Shown: positions 1 to 8,600 of the stretch, piece by piece
How positions within the stretch are numbered: position 1 is the first letter of the stretch
How the letters are laid out: each line of letters starts with the position of its first letter
Assembly: GCA_964644555.1 (NCBI GenBank)
Contig: CAZXWI010000055.1
Location: 1 to 10,191, forward strand
Direction of reading: 5' to 3'
Length of the DNA: 10,191 nucleotides
Source of the DNA: RUG14186 sp964644555
GTDB lineage: Bacteria; Bacillota; Clostridia; Eubacteriales; Anaerofustaceae
The notes under the pieces: generated by a model
Databases searched by the model: none
Told to the model about the DNA's origin: nothing
What the model saw: the letters and a program-made list of their open reading frames with translations, nothing else
Made by a program: the position numbers and the translations under genes

Positions 1-51
1 GTTATTATATATTATTAGATAAAATGTATCGAACTATATAAACAGTCCAAC

Positions 52-156
52 GGCAAAGTACATCTTGAATTTTGAGCGAACGGAAAAAGTATACTTTTTT
101 CGTTCACTCAAAATTGATAAATGCCGGAAAATACTTTATAAAAACATACTTTTGCC
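52..156. repeat. Nested inverted repeat upstream of the LysR gene
   Basis: The core is a 48-nt palindrome at 68-115. Its 24-nt arms are 68-91 and 92-115, with no spacer; the pairing has one C-A mismatch and one G-T wobble. The centre is AAAAAGTATACTTTTT. Shorter outer arms, GGCAAAGTA (52-60) and TACTTTTGCC (147-156), also pair with one extra base. No T run follows the core, so it is not an ordinary terminator. It ends inside the -35 box of the proposed promoter at 114-142. It could be an operator, a cruciform-forming site or a remnant of a miniature inverted-repeat element. The bases before it (1-51) hold no gene that I can see. Confidence 0.7.
114..142 (+). promoter_or_regulatory. Predicted sigma-A promoter of the LysR-type gene
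   Basis: A -35 box TTGATA (114-119) and a -10 box TATAAA (137-142) are separated by 17 bases. Transcription would start near 149 and give a leader of about 60 nt. The palindrome at 68-115 overlaps the first two bases of the -35 box, so a protein bound there could control this promoter. LysR-type regulators often control their own promoters, which fits but is not shown here. Confidence 0.55.
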
Positions 157-209
157 ACCCTAATGAACAAAAAATGCCATAAAAATGCAAATAAAATAAG
201 GAGGTTTAT

Positions 210-1100
210 ATGGAACTAACTCAACTGAAACAATTTAAAACCATTGCCGAAACACAAAACATATCGGAAGCAGCAAACATTTTATATGTAACTCAGCCTG
301 CTTTAAGCAATTCCCTGAATCGATTGGAAAAAGAACTCGGTGTTCAGTTATTTGATCGTGCAGGCAAAAAAATCACGCTTAACGAACAAGGTCAAATAGT
401 ATTGAAAACAGTTGAGTCCATACTTTCACAGCTTGACGATATGATTTTAAAACTGCATGATATGGGATTCGGTAAAAATATAAAATTTTGCACTGCTATA
501 GTAATATTTATATATTACATATTGCCTATTTTCAGCGTTGGCAACCCCGATTTAAGGGTATTTCCGCAAATTGTTGTTCAAGAGGAAATACCTACCCTTT
601 TAAAAAAGAATGCCTTTGATTGTGCCATTATTTCATATACATTGGACTCCGATGAATTTTATAATATGGAAATTTGTACCGACTATGCCGGAATTGGCAT
701 TAATGCCGATGATCCCTTATCTCAAAAGAAAGAAATTGCTCTTAAAGACTTGGCAAATCGTTCGCTCAGCACTTTTTTGAACCAAAATCCTTTATCTAAT
801 ATGGCAAAAGAATATTTGGAGAAAGTACCCGGAATCAAATACATATATAATAGGGATTTGACATCAAACCAATTATATATAAGTAAAACCAATGAACTCA
901 GCATTTACGCTTCAACAGCTGAATTTATAATGGGACTCGATGACAACAGAGTCTTTGTTCCTTTTGAAAAAAAGGAGGGTATAAAAATGACATACTATTT
1001 TGTGTATAAAAAAACAAACCCCAAAAGTACGGAGCTTAATAAAATGGCTATGTGGATAAAAGACTACTTTGAAGAATATAACAGGACTTCGAGAGAATAA
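210..1100 (+). CDS. LysR-family transcriptional regulator
   Basis: A 296-residue protein of normal length for a LysR-type regulator, which binds DNA as an oligomer and responds to a small-molecule co-inducer. Residues 1-65 form the typical N-terminal winged helix-turn-helix: MELTQLKQF opening, then SEAANILYVTQPALSNSL, then RLEKELGVQLFDR and the KITLNEQG wing. A linker helix follows at about 66-90. Residues from about 92 to the end are the weakly conserved effector-binding domain, here with a hydrophobic stretch (IVIFIYYILPIF, about 97-108). The start is decided by AAGGAGG at 198-204, five bases before ATG. The neighbour downstream is convergent, so the target is more likely the gene itself or something left of the window. 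The last five codons are built into the terminator hairpin. The effector cannot be deduced. Confidence 0.93.
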   Translation: MELTQLKQFKTIAETQNISEAANILYVTQPALSNSLNRLEKELGVQLFDRAGKKITLNEQGQIVLKTVESILSQLDDMILKLHDMGFGKNIKFCTAIVIFIYYILPIFSVGNPDLRVFPQIVVQEEIPTLLKKNAFDCAIISYTLDSDEFYNMEICTDYAGIGINADDPLSQKKEIALKDLANRSLSTFLNQNPLSNMAKEYLEKVPGIKYIYNRDLTSNQLYISKTNELSIYASTAEFIMGLDDNRVFVPFEKKEGIKMTYYFVYKKTNPKSTELNKMAMWIKDYFEEYNRTSRE

Positions 1101-1123
1101 TTCTCTCGAAGTCCTTAAGTTTT
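1083..1123 (+). terminator. Terminator hairpin of the LysR gene, stop codon in the loop
   Basis: A perfect 15-bp stem is formed by 1083-1097 and 1101-1115. The three loop bases (1098-1100) are the TAA stop codon of the LysR gene. The 3' side runs into TAAGTTTTG, a weak and interrupted U tract. As the stem is long and the two flanking genes converge, it may also block transcription from the surface-protein gene on the other strand, although that side has no clear U run. The remaining gap to 1188 shows nothing else clear. Confidence 0.7.
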
Positions 1124-1188
1124 GTATTGATTTATATACCTATACTTTATAAGTACATATCGGTGCATTCAAAGTAAATGAATTTAAG

Positions 1189-2988
1189 CTAATTAACCTT
1201 TGATTTATTTTTTCTCAAAGTCGCAATCACAATGCATACCGATATTATTAAAACTACAGCAAAAATACCTACATAGTGATTTTCTCCTGTTTTAGGTGCT
1301 TCGTCTTCCGATGGAGGTGCAGGTGTATTCAGCGTATTGGTGATAACCCAATTATTGCCGTTTTGAGATACATTTTTGGTATAATCATCCGGTGTATCTA
1401 TTTCATCAACACTCCAATTTGATGATTTATCCAAATTATTCCACACATATGCCCAATTGTTAAACGCACTGAGTTCCACCATCTGCCCATAGGCAGTTCC
1501 GTCTTTATAAAGCTGTACATATACAGAATCAGGTCTATTTAAACCATCACCGTCAACCCACTTTTTATTTACCGATACAGAAATAGTCTGCGTATCGGTA
1601 TTTTTTCTGTTCACGATATTCGTTAACTCATTAGCTGCCATATTATGTGTATTTTGGTTTACCACAACTTTTACAGGCTCGCTGTTTAAATTGTATCCAT
1701 TCGGTGCTTTTGTTTCGCAAACCCAATATTCTTTTGACGCAGTCGATTTCCCCTGCCCCGGCTGAGCATAAACCAATTTATCCCAACTTGCAATGCCATT
1801 ATCATCGCTTGTGGCTTTTTTAATGGAATTTATTCCTCTTTCGGCATCTTCTTTTGTAGCATACAACGCAAATTCGGCACCGGATAAAGGTTCTGAATCT
1901 TCATTCGTTTTGACTATTGATACTCCACCGAGATATGAATAATTGCTTACTCCGTAACCCCTTGATCTGGTTTCACTCGGAGTATTGAGAAGCTGAGTTG
2001 ACAAAGAACGATTCAGCATGTATTGCCCCGTAATGGCATTTTCATTTAAGGTTTCATCAAAATACACATCGACTCTTACTGCTTTTGTCAAAGGTTCTCT
2101 GCCGCCTTGAAAATCGGCATCTGATTTGTAATAAGTCAAATTTTCCGTGTTGTTCCAATAAAACGGAGGCATATAGCAACTACTCGACTTGTAATACAAA
2201 ATCTTTATAGTAGAGCAATTAAAACTGCTCGGCAAATAAGGACTGCCTCCGAACTGCGTCGGTACTGCAATATTCTTTTGTACTTCAAGTAAATAATCCA
2301 CATTGGGAGTCAGCACTTTTTTAGTACCGTCCTCATATACTGCTTCTACCTTTATGCTTCCCTCATCAAGGGTGTAGTAATACGGGATTATCTCGTGCAA
2401 TGCAAATAAACCGCAAAGCCCCGGCTGCGACGGAGTGGGTTGCTGAATGAGAGTCGTTACTTTATCACCCACCTTAATTGAGCCGTCCGTATTATATTTG
2501 TTTTCACCGTGAATCAGATATGTTTGTTGTGAAGTAGCGTTGCAATTTGACGAATCAAGTTCGGTCGTTACTTTAACGGTAGTGCCACCGTCTGCCACAG
2601 TTCCCGATTCGTTTGTGTATTTGGGAGCAATCCAACCTGATTTACTCTCGCACGAAACCGTATATACAGTTCCAATCGGGAGATTTGAAATAACGGCAGT
2701 TTCCTCATTTTTAAGCGATACAGCTCCTACTCCATTATCAAAAACGATATCTCCGTAAGTTCCGCTTATCGAATCATCTCCAAGGGTTACTGTAATGGCA
2801 AATGATTCGTTTCTGTGAAAATAATCGGTTTGATACAATTCTCTTATTTTCATTTCTTTTTGTATTGTAATGCTTGAAGTATTTTCATCAGCCAACACTT
2901 TCCCTGCAAAACAACACATTGCCATGCAAATTATTGCAACAAATGCAAATGACACAGCAAAATATCTACACAATTTCTTTCTTTTCAT
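1189..2988 (-). CDS. Sortase-anchored surface protein with SpaA and Cna_B domains
   Basis: A 599-residue exported protein, probably a cell-wall-attached adhesin or pilin-like subunit. From the chosen ATG (2988): a basic signal peptide (KRKK, then a hydrophobic core) with likely cleavage after VLA33; a Cna_B-like beta domain at about 44-120 (SISGTYGDIVFDNG, LPIGTVYTV); an unrecognised region 121-350; a SpaA-type domain at about 354-444 with candidate isopeptide residues Lys360 and Glu425 (ETKAPNGY); a Cna_B domain at about 468-554 with Lys475, Glu529 and Asn551; then APKTGE (564-569), a membrane helix and a basic tail. APKTG replaces the usual LPXTG, a variant known in Clostridia. An upstream in-frame ATG at 3000 has no ribosome binding site, whereas ATGAGGTG just before 2988 supplies one. 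Six cysteines lie in the exported part. No sortase gene is in the window. Confidence 0.9.
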   Translation of the reverse strand: MKRKKLCRYFAVSFAFVAIICMAMCCFAGKVLADENTSSITIQKEMKIRELYQTDYFHRNESFAITVTLGDDSISGTYGDIVFDNGVGAVSLKNEETAVISNLPIGTVYTVSCESKSGWIAPKYTNESGTVADGGTTVKVTTELDSSNCNATSQQTYLIHGENKYNTDGSIKVGDKVTTLIQQPTPSQPGLCGLFALHEIIPYYYTLDEGSIKVEAVYEDGTKKVLTPNVDYLLEVQKNIAVPTQFGGSPYLPSSFNCSTIKILYYKSSSCYMPPFYWNNTENLTYYKSDADFQGGREPLTKAVRVDVYFDETLNENAITGQYMLNRSLSTQLLNTPSETRSRGYGVSNYSYLGGVSIVKTNEDSEPLSGAEFALYATKEDAERGINSIKKATSDDNGIASWDKLVYAQPGQGKSTASKEYWVCETKAPNGYNLNSEPVKVVVNQNTHNMAANELTNIVNRKNTDTQTISVSVNKKWVDGDGLNRPDSVYVQLYKDGTAYGQMVELSAFNNWAYVWNNLDKSSNWSVDEIDTPDDYTKNVSQNGNNWVITNTLNTPAPPSEDEAPKTGENHYVGIFAVVLIISVCIVIATLRKNKSKVN

Positions 2989-3069
2989 TTTACACCTCAT
3001 TATTTGATTTACTCAATTCACTCTTCTGATTTGTAACTATAAATTTATCAGCTCATTCCGATTCACATT

Positions 3070-3103
3070 CATTTACCGCAGAATAAATATTCTGTGGTAA
3101 ATG
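3070..3103. promoter_or_regulatory. 16-bp palindrome in the leader of the surface-protein gene
   Basis: Arms 3070-3085 (CATTTACCGCAGAATA) and 3088-3103 pair over 16 positions with one G-T wobble and a two-base centre. Imperfect pairing continues out to about 3062-3110. It lies between the predicted start of transcription (near 3137) and the gene start at 2988, so the leader RNA would carry this stem about 80 nt before the ribosome binding site. No U run follows on either strand, which argues against a simple terminator. It may be an operator for a dimeric repressor or a leader-RNA control element. Confidence 0.65.
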
Positions 3104-3143
3104 TGTGAAATAATAGATTTAAATTATCGTATAACAACATTTT

Positions 3144-3172
3144 ATTATACCTCATTTTACGATAAAAGCCAA
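3144..3172 (-). promoter_or_regulatory. Predicted promoter of the surface-protein gene
   Basis: Read on the minus strand, TTGGCT (3172-3167), a 17-base spacer and a perfect TATAAT (3149-3144). Transcription would start near 3137, giving a leader of about 150 nt. The surrounding region 3001-3231 holds no gene. Further right are two GCATGC copies (within 3203-3220) followed by T6, a weak hairpin of unclear role. Confidence 0.6.
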
Positions 3173-3207
3173 CAAATTTATTTTAAACCATGCCAATTAA
3201 AGCATGC

Positions 3208-3453
3208 TAAAGTGCATGCATTCTTTTTTGTGTGAATTATTCTTTTTTTACAGATAAACTTCTAACTCTACGATATTTTATCATTTATAAAGAACACCTA
3301 TACACCTATTGTCCTAAGCAATCTTGTATATTGAAGCGTGTCTACTATGTTTCGGGAAAAGCGGGATACCTCTCTTTTGATAAAAATCCGCTCATCTTCC
3401 CTTCTTTTCTCCAGTTGGAAAGTGAAAGCCTAGCTTTCAGATTGGAGGAACTT
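3208..3453 (+). other. Open but unrecognised stretch before the SHOCT-like gene
   Basis: The frame of the following gene stays open back to a TAA at 3208-3210. The only possible early start is GTG at 3232, with no ribosome binding site before it. The translated part (for example LTLRYFIIYKEHLYTYCP) resembles nothing I recognise. It may be the out-of-context remnant of an upstream mobile-element gene, or a chance open frame. A perfect GGAGG at 3444-3448 indicates that translation really begins at 3454. Confidence 0.4.
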
Positions 3454-3699
3454 ATGAATCATATTGAAAACAAATCCGTTCTTAAGACAACAGATATTTC
3501 ATCTCACTTAGAATTAAAACCTATAGCCATTACTAACATTGAATTACAACATGATTATGATTATTTCAGGGCACATGATGTTGCAAAAGCAATGCTGAAT
3601 TCTGGAATTATTTTCTTGTCAGAATTCAACAAATTAACCCTTATGAATCGCAAAACATTATCTCCTATGCATGTAGAAATAATGCCGGAAATCACTTGA
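3454..3699 (+). CDS. Small SHOCT-like protein of the recombinase-associated type
   Basis: An 81-residue protein. The ATG at 3454 is chosen because GGAGG (3444-3448) sits five bases upstream; the longer GTG start at 3232 has none. The C-terminal half holds a short helical-hairpin module: IELQHDYDY, then AKAMLNSGIIFLSEFNKL, then a tail NRKTLSPMHVEIMPE. From memory, this pattern (a SHOCT-like hairpin followed by an N-R-x-T-x-S-P tail) is that of small proteins commonly encoded next to large serine recombinases on Firmicute integrative elements. Their role is unknown. Here no recombinase follows; instead a truncated integrase lies head-on at 3658, with overlapping tails. It is therefore probably an orphan left by a mobile element. 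The family link is by eye only. Confidence 0.6.
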   Translation: MNHIENKSVLKTTDISSHLELKPIAITNIELQHDYDYFRAHDVAKAMLNSGIIFLSEFNKLTLMNRKTLSPMHVEIMPEIT

Positions 3700-3936
3700 T
3701 AAATACCAATTTATTGCCGAAAATTTGGCATTAACCGTGTTTGAATTTTTATCATTTAATAATTCGTTTCTATAATCCAATAACCTTAATTTACTTATCG
3801 GTTCTCCCGACAAATATTTCATGAGCATTGATATCTCACTTACATACTTTTTTATTGTCAAATAGGCTTTCTCATTTTCTTTTAAATACAGTTCGAATCC
3901 ATATATCGTCTTTTCGGTTATTATGTAACTTTGCAT
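3658..3936 (-). pseudogene. Truncated tyrosine integrase, N-terminal core-binding domain only
   Basis: The 92-residue product matches the N-terminal SAM-like core-binding domain of phage-type tyrosine recombinases: FELYLKENEKAYLTIKKYVS, then MKYLSGEPISKLRLLDYRNEL, then NSNTVNAKFSAIN. A full integrase is about 280-400 residues, and the whole catalytic domain (Arg, HxxR, Tyr) is absent. Recognisable similarity ends near residue 75 (about 3711); the remainder (DFRHYFYMHRR) looks like read-through into unrelated DNA belonging to the convergent SHOCT-like gene. The start is sound: AGAGGTG at 3941-3947 precedes the ATG by four bases. It cannot recombine DNA, but the small domain could still bind DNA if it is made. 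Confidence 0.8.
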
Positions 3937-4020
3937 ATATCACCTCTGTCAAATTTCGTAATGGCAATTCGCATTTTACAATGAAAGTTTCTCGTTATTT
4001 AACATAGATTTATTACCTTA

Positions 4021-4035
4021 GTTTAACCGTTAAAC
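4021..4035. repeat. Short palindrome GTTTAAC-C-GTTAAAC
   Basis: Seven-base arms (4021-4027, 4029-4035) pair perfectly around one central C. It lies between the truncated integrase and the foldase terminator. Inverted arms of this size are typical of operators and of the core sites of tyrosine recombinases, but nothing here links it to either. The rest of 3948-4037 shows nothing I can assign. Confidence 0.35.
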
Positions 4036-4037
4036 AT

Positions 4038-4071
4038 AAAAAAGGTGCATAGCATATGCCATACACCTTTA
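4038..4071 (-). terminator. Intrinsic terminator of the foldase transcript
   Basis: On the minus strand, 4071-4057 pairs with 4056-4042 (AAAGGTGTATGGCAT with ATGCTATGCACCTTT) over 15 positions including two G-T wobbles; a few central pairs must open to form a loop. The stem runs directly into a U tract (seven T at 4044-4038). It lies 25 bases past the foldase stop and probably ends both the mfd and the foldase transcripts. Confidence 0.88.
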
Positions 4072-4095
4072 AAATGCAATATTTCTACCGACTTA

Positions 4096-5553
4096 TCAGT
4101 CCTCTAAGTTGTAGTAATAAATCTTTGTTTTATATTGATCTTTCAGCCAATTCATCAATGATTCGTGGGGAACTTCTGCGTAATTTCCGGATTTTACATT
4201 ATAGCTGTCGTAAATTTCATCAAGTTTATTATATACCCAGCTTGAGCGATTTGCTTTAAAATATGTATCGTAAATTTCGTCTTTATTATCTTCCCAAGTG
4301 AGCGCATCTTTTTTATCGTAAACATATATAAGGTGATAACCGAATTCGGATTTTACCATGCCTTTAACTTCACCGATTTCCATTGAGAATGCAGCATCGG
4401 AGAATTCTTTAACCATTGCTCTGTAATAGAATGAACCTAAATCTGCGGCTTCAACAATCGTTTCATCTGTATTATCGGATGATGAATATTTCTCATAGAT
4501 TGCCATAAAGCCTTCCGGCGTTCCTTTGCTTTCTTCCAACAGTTCTTTTGCACGGTCTTCATCTTCAGTAAGAATATGATAAGCACTTACCTGATTTCCG
4601 AAAACAGTATCGGCACAATTATCGTAATATGTTTTCAATTCTTCGTCAGTCGGATTGTAATTTGCCATTAAATCATCACTGATTTTTGTTTCCATGGCAA
4701 ACATTTTTGCGGATAAAAGTGCATAATCGTCAATATTTTCTTCATTGACAAAATATTCACTGTACAATGAAGATAATGTCTGAGAGTCTAACAATACTTC
4801 GTTAGTTCCGAATTTGGTGTAACCTGCTTGAATTTCTTCATCAGTCAATTCATATCCGTTCTTTACACCGTAATCGTATACCGCTGCACTGAACGCAAGA
4901 TAGTACTGTTTTACATTACCGAAATAGTATGCCAACTCGGCATCGGAACTTGGATAAGAGTTGCCGTTTATGTAATTATTCAAAAGGATATTTATTGCAT
5001 AATAGTTGAACATCTCTTTTGAAATTTCGACATCACCAACCGTTAAAGCTACTTGTCCGTCCAAAACTTCGCCTATGCCAGCACCACTTGCGTAAAAGGC
5101 GGTAAGGGCATTGTTGAGTGTCATAAACTCAGTCAAAGCGTTATCAAAAGTTTCCAAGGTGTAACCTTTTGAGGTAAGATATTCTTCATACTCTGCATCG
5201 GTTGCATAATTTGCTTTAATCAAATCAAGAAGTTCTTCCTTTGCTTCATCAACCGAAGCATCAGCTGTTATTTCATGCTCGGTATTGTAAAGTTCTACCA
5301 ATTTAGAACGAACAAATTCCTCAACAAGAACTCCTTTATAGTATTCCACTTCTTCATCTGTTTTTGGCAATGTATAACCGTAAGCTTCCTGAATTATCAT
5401 CATTACATTGTAATAATCACTGAATTCGGTTTTCTTAATTTTTTCGCCGTTTATTTTTGCGATATTTTTGCTTGATTCAGGCACACATGCCGCTACAGAT
5501 AAAAGCATAAGTACAACGATGATTAAACACATCGTTTTCTTTAAAATCTTCAT
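4096..5553 (-). CDS. PrsA-like foldase lipoprotein, parvulin-type peptidyl-prolyl isomerase
   Basis: A 485-residue lipoprotein that probably helps exported proteins fold on the outer face of the membrane. Residues 1-22 are a lipoprotein signal peptide with lipobox VAAC; Cys23 would carry the lipid. A SurA_N-like segment begins at about 31 (AKINGEKIKKTEFSDYY), and a second at about 169 (ALTVGDVEISKEMFNYY), so the chaperone part seems duplicated. The PpiC domain spans about 321-414: SAYHIL, then ADLGSF, then FGYHLIYV. The C-terminal extension (415-485) is helical and rich in Tyr. PrsA proteins are usually about 290-330 residues, so this one is long. GAAAGGA lies seven bases before the ATG. It follows mfd by 55 bases on the same strand, an order often seen in Clostridia, and also has its own promoter at 5591-5619. 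The surface protein nearby is a possible client (inference). Confidence 0.9.
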   Translation of the reverse strand: MKILKKTMCLIIVVLMLLSVAACVPESSKNIAKINGEKIKKTEFSDYYNVMMIIQEAYGYTLPKTDEEVEYYKGVLVEEFVRSKLVELYNTEHEITADASVDEAKEELLDLIKANYATDAEYEEYLTSKGYTLETFDNALTEFMTLNNALTAFYASGAGIGEVLDGQVALTVGDVEISKEMFNYYAINILLNNYINGNSYPSSDAELAYYFGNVKQYYLAFSAAVYDYGVKNGYELTDEEIQAGYTKFGTNEVLLDSQTLSSLYSEYFVNEENIDDYALLSAKMFAMETKISDDLMANYNPTDEELKTYYDNCADTVFGNQVSAYHILTEDEDRAKELLEESKGTPEGFMAIYEKYSSSDNTDETIVEAADLGSFYYRAMVKEFSDAAFSMEIGEVKGMVKSEFGYHLIYVYDKKDALTWEDNKDEIYDTYFKANRSSWVYNKLDEIYDSYNVKSGNYAEVPHESLMNWLKDQYKTKIYYYNLED

Positions 5554-5590
5554 GTCTTAATCCTTTCATAACACGATAAATACTCTTGAA

Positions 5591-5619
5591 ATTATATATT
5601 AAAATCCTTTAGTTGTAAA
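5591..5619 (-). promoter_or_regulatory. Predicted promoter of the foldase gene in the mfd tail
   Basis: On the minus strand, TTTACA (5619-5614), a 17-base spacer and TATAAT (5596-5591). The -35 box lies in the last codons of mfd. Transcription would start near 5584, giving a leader of about 30 nt with the ribosome binding site GAAAGGA (5567-5561). The foldase can therefore be made without reading through mfd. Confidence 0.7.
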
Positions 5620-8600
5620 CAAATTTAATGACAAATTCATAAACGAAGCTAAGCAAATCGACCTTGTCGGGAACGAACACGGAAAGAGTGCTTCTATCCG
5701 CTGAATTTTTGAGTTTTATCTTATATTGTTTCCCGATTTCTGTAATAAATTCACCGTCAAAATACACATCGTTGTCAAATTCCACAACAATCACATTTGC
5801 ATTTTGCCTTATTTTGACAATGCCTGCTTTTGCGGCTGTGGCTTTGATAAGCGCAACCCTAAGAAGATTGTATACAACCTTTGGCATATCGGAATACACA
5901 TCGGTGAGTTCGTCGGCAACTCGTGATAAATCGTCCTCGTTTTGAATAAGCGCAATGTTTTTGTATGCTTCGATTCTCGCTTCTTCGCTTTCGATATAAT
6001 CATTTGGGATATATGCATTGGCTTTAAGGTCAATTTCGCATATTCGTTTTTTATTTATATTCACTTCTCCCATCGACTCCGAAACAGCTTCGGAAAGCAT
6101 ACGGCAATACATTTCATATCCTACATTGGCAAAATGCCCATGCTGATTAGCCCCCAAAATATTACCGGCTCCCCTTATTTGCAAATCCCTCATGGCTACC
6201 TTAAAACCTGATCCGAATTTAGTAAATTCCTTTATCGTTTTAAGGCGCTTTGATGCGGTTTCGTTAAGCATTTTATTGGGTTTATAAAGCATATATGCGT
6301 ATGCTCTGGCGCTTCCTCTACCAACTCGCCCTCTCAGCTGATAAAGCTGAGAAAGCCCGAGTTTGTCGGCATCTTCGATTATGATTGTGTTTGCATTGGT
6401 AATATCAACACCGTTTTCAATTATTGTGGTGCAGACCAATACATCGTATTTGAAATCCAAGAAATCAAGTATTATCTGCTCTAGCTCTCTCTCTTTCATC
6501 TGCCCGTGAGCATAAACGACTCTTGCTTCCGGTACAAGAGAAGATATCCGAAACGCTCTTTCGGCAATGGTTTCGACTTTGTTATATAAATAAAATACCT
6601 GACCGCCCCTGTTCATTTCATTTGTTATGGCACTTTTTATTACGGTGTCATCGGAGGGCATTACATAGGTTTGCACTTCAAGCCTTTCTGAGGGCGGGGT
6701 GTTTATTATGCTTAAATCCCTTATTCCAGAAAGCGACATATGAAGCGTTCGGGGAATTGGAGTTGCTGATAATGTTAAGGTATCCACATTGCTTTTTAAA
6801 AGCTTTAATTTATCTTTATGAGCCACGCCGAAACGCTGTTCTTCATCAATTATAAGAAGCCCCAAGTCCTTAAACTGCACATCATCGGATAATATACGGT
6901 GTGTGCCGATCAAAATATCGACTTTACCCATTGAAAGCTTTTCCGCTGTTTGCTTAATCTGCTTAGGTGTTCTGAAACGGCACATAAGCTCTATGTTAAT
7001 TGGATAATCTTTAAAACGCTCTTTAAAATTATTGTAGTGCTGCAAAGCCAAGATTGTGGTGGGAACAAGCACTGCCACCTGCTTAGGCTCCATAACCGCT
7101 TTAAATGCGGCACGCATGGCTACCTCGGTTTTACCGTAACCGACATCGCCCAAAAGGAGTCTGTCCATAGGGCTTGGTTTTGACATATCTTCTTTTATTT
7201 CCTCGGCACATTTCACCTGATCGGGCGTAGGCACAAATTCAAATTTATCTTCAAACTCGCTTTGCCATACGCTGTCTGCCGAAAATGCATAACCCTTTAC
7301 GGTCTGCCTTTGTGCATACATCTTTAAATATTCTTCGGCTAGTTCTTTTACAGCTTTTGATACTTTCTTTTTTGTATTCGCCCAATCCGAAGAACCGAGC
7401 CTTGTGATTTTAGGAGGGGTTTCGTTTGCACCGACATATTTTTGTATAAGATCAAGCTGTTCGGGTGGCACATACAAAATATCTTCCTTTGCGTAACATA
7501 TTTTGATGTAATCCCTAAGAGTACCGTCAAATTCCAAGCGCACTATGCCCTCGTAGCGGCCGATACCATGGGTTTCGTGAACGACATAGTCCCCCGGTTT
7601 AATATCCGAAAAGAATTCTTTTGCGGCATCTTCTCTGTGTTTGGGAGTGAGGGTTTTTCTTGGAATCAAGTATTCGTAAGGAATAAGCAATACTTTTTCG
7701 CTCACAAAATCAACTCCTACGAAAAAAGATGTGCATATTATGCAAAGGCTACCCTGCTTTACTGCCGAAGAATATTTTATGCCGTAGGACTCGCACAGAG
7801 CCTCTACATTACTTTTTTGTTCATCGTTAGTGCAGCAAATAACTATTGTATAATTATTTTTTTCATACATTTCCAAGCTTGACAGAAAATGACGGATATT
7901 GCCTTTAAAGTTCATCAAATCAGCACAACCCATATACATTCGCTCATCGCAAAAATCGTATAGACTGTTGTTGACAGACGGGAAAAATACCGTGCTGAAA
8001 TGCTCTCTCACATTTTTTAATACAACTGAGAAATCGTTAAACATACTAAGCTGGGTTTTGTATGCCAATGCTTTTTCTTTTAAAAGCAGATAGTCGTTTG
8101 TGATACGCTTATAACTTTCGTCCGCTCCCGCATTAAGAGAACCCAAATCATTGAATATAAAAAGAGCATCGATTGCGTAGTCAAACACACAGGAGCGTTC
8201 CACTTTGGCAAAAGGGTATAAAAGCCTTGATGCTTCGTTTAAATCCAGCGATATTTTTTCAAGCAAATTGTCGCTTTCTTCGATAGCCACATCTTTAAGT
8301 TCTTCATCATTTATGTGATTAATGAGAATTTCTCTTTCTTCACACATAGCCGAGTAAGCACGAATAAGCTCTTTTTCATCTATGACATATTGATTAAACG
8401 GCATTACCCTAAAAGATGAAAGGTTCTTAATTGTCAATTTTGAATCCGCAGAAAAAGAGCGAATTGAATCTATTTCATCGGCATAAAATTCGACACGAGT
8501 CGGGTTATCGTCGTTGGGAGAAAAGAAATCCACTATCCCACCCCTAACGGAGAACTGTCCTTTTGCATAAGTTTGCTCATCTCGGCTGTAACCAAGGCGA

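Noticed and set aside
2540..2758. Plus-strand open frame inside the surface-protein gene
   Set aside because: It is antisense to a well-supported coding region, has no recognisable domain and no ribosome binding site; a shadow frame.
3203..3229. Two GCATGC copies followed by T6 as a plus-strand terminator
   Set aside because: The six-base self-complementary arms give only a weak stem and no plus-strand gene ends just before it.
3232..3699. 155-residue gene starting at GTG 3232
   Set aside because: There is no ribosome binding site before GTG, and the first 74 residues match nothing, whereas ATG 3454 has a perfectly placed GGAGG and is followed by the recognisable domain.
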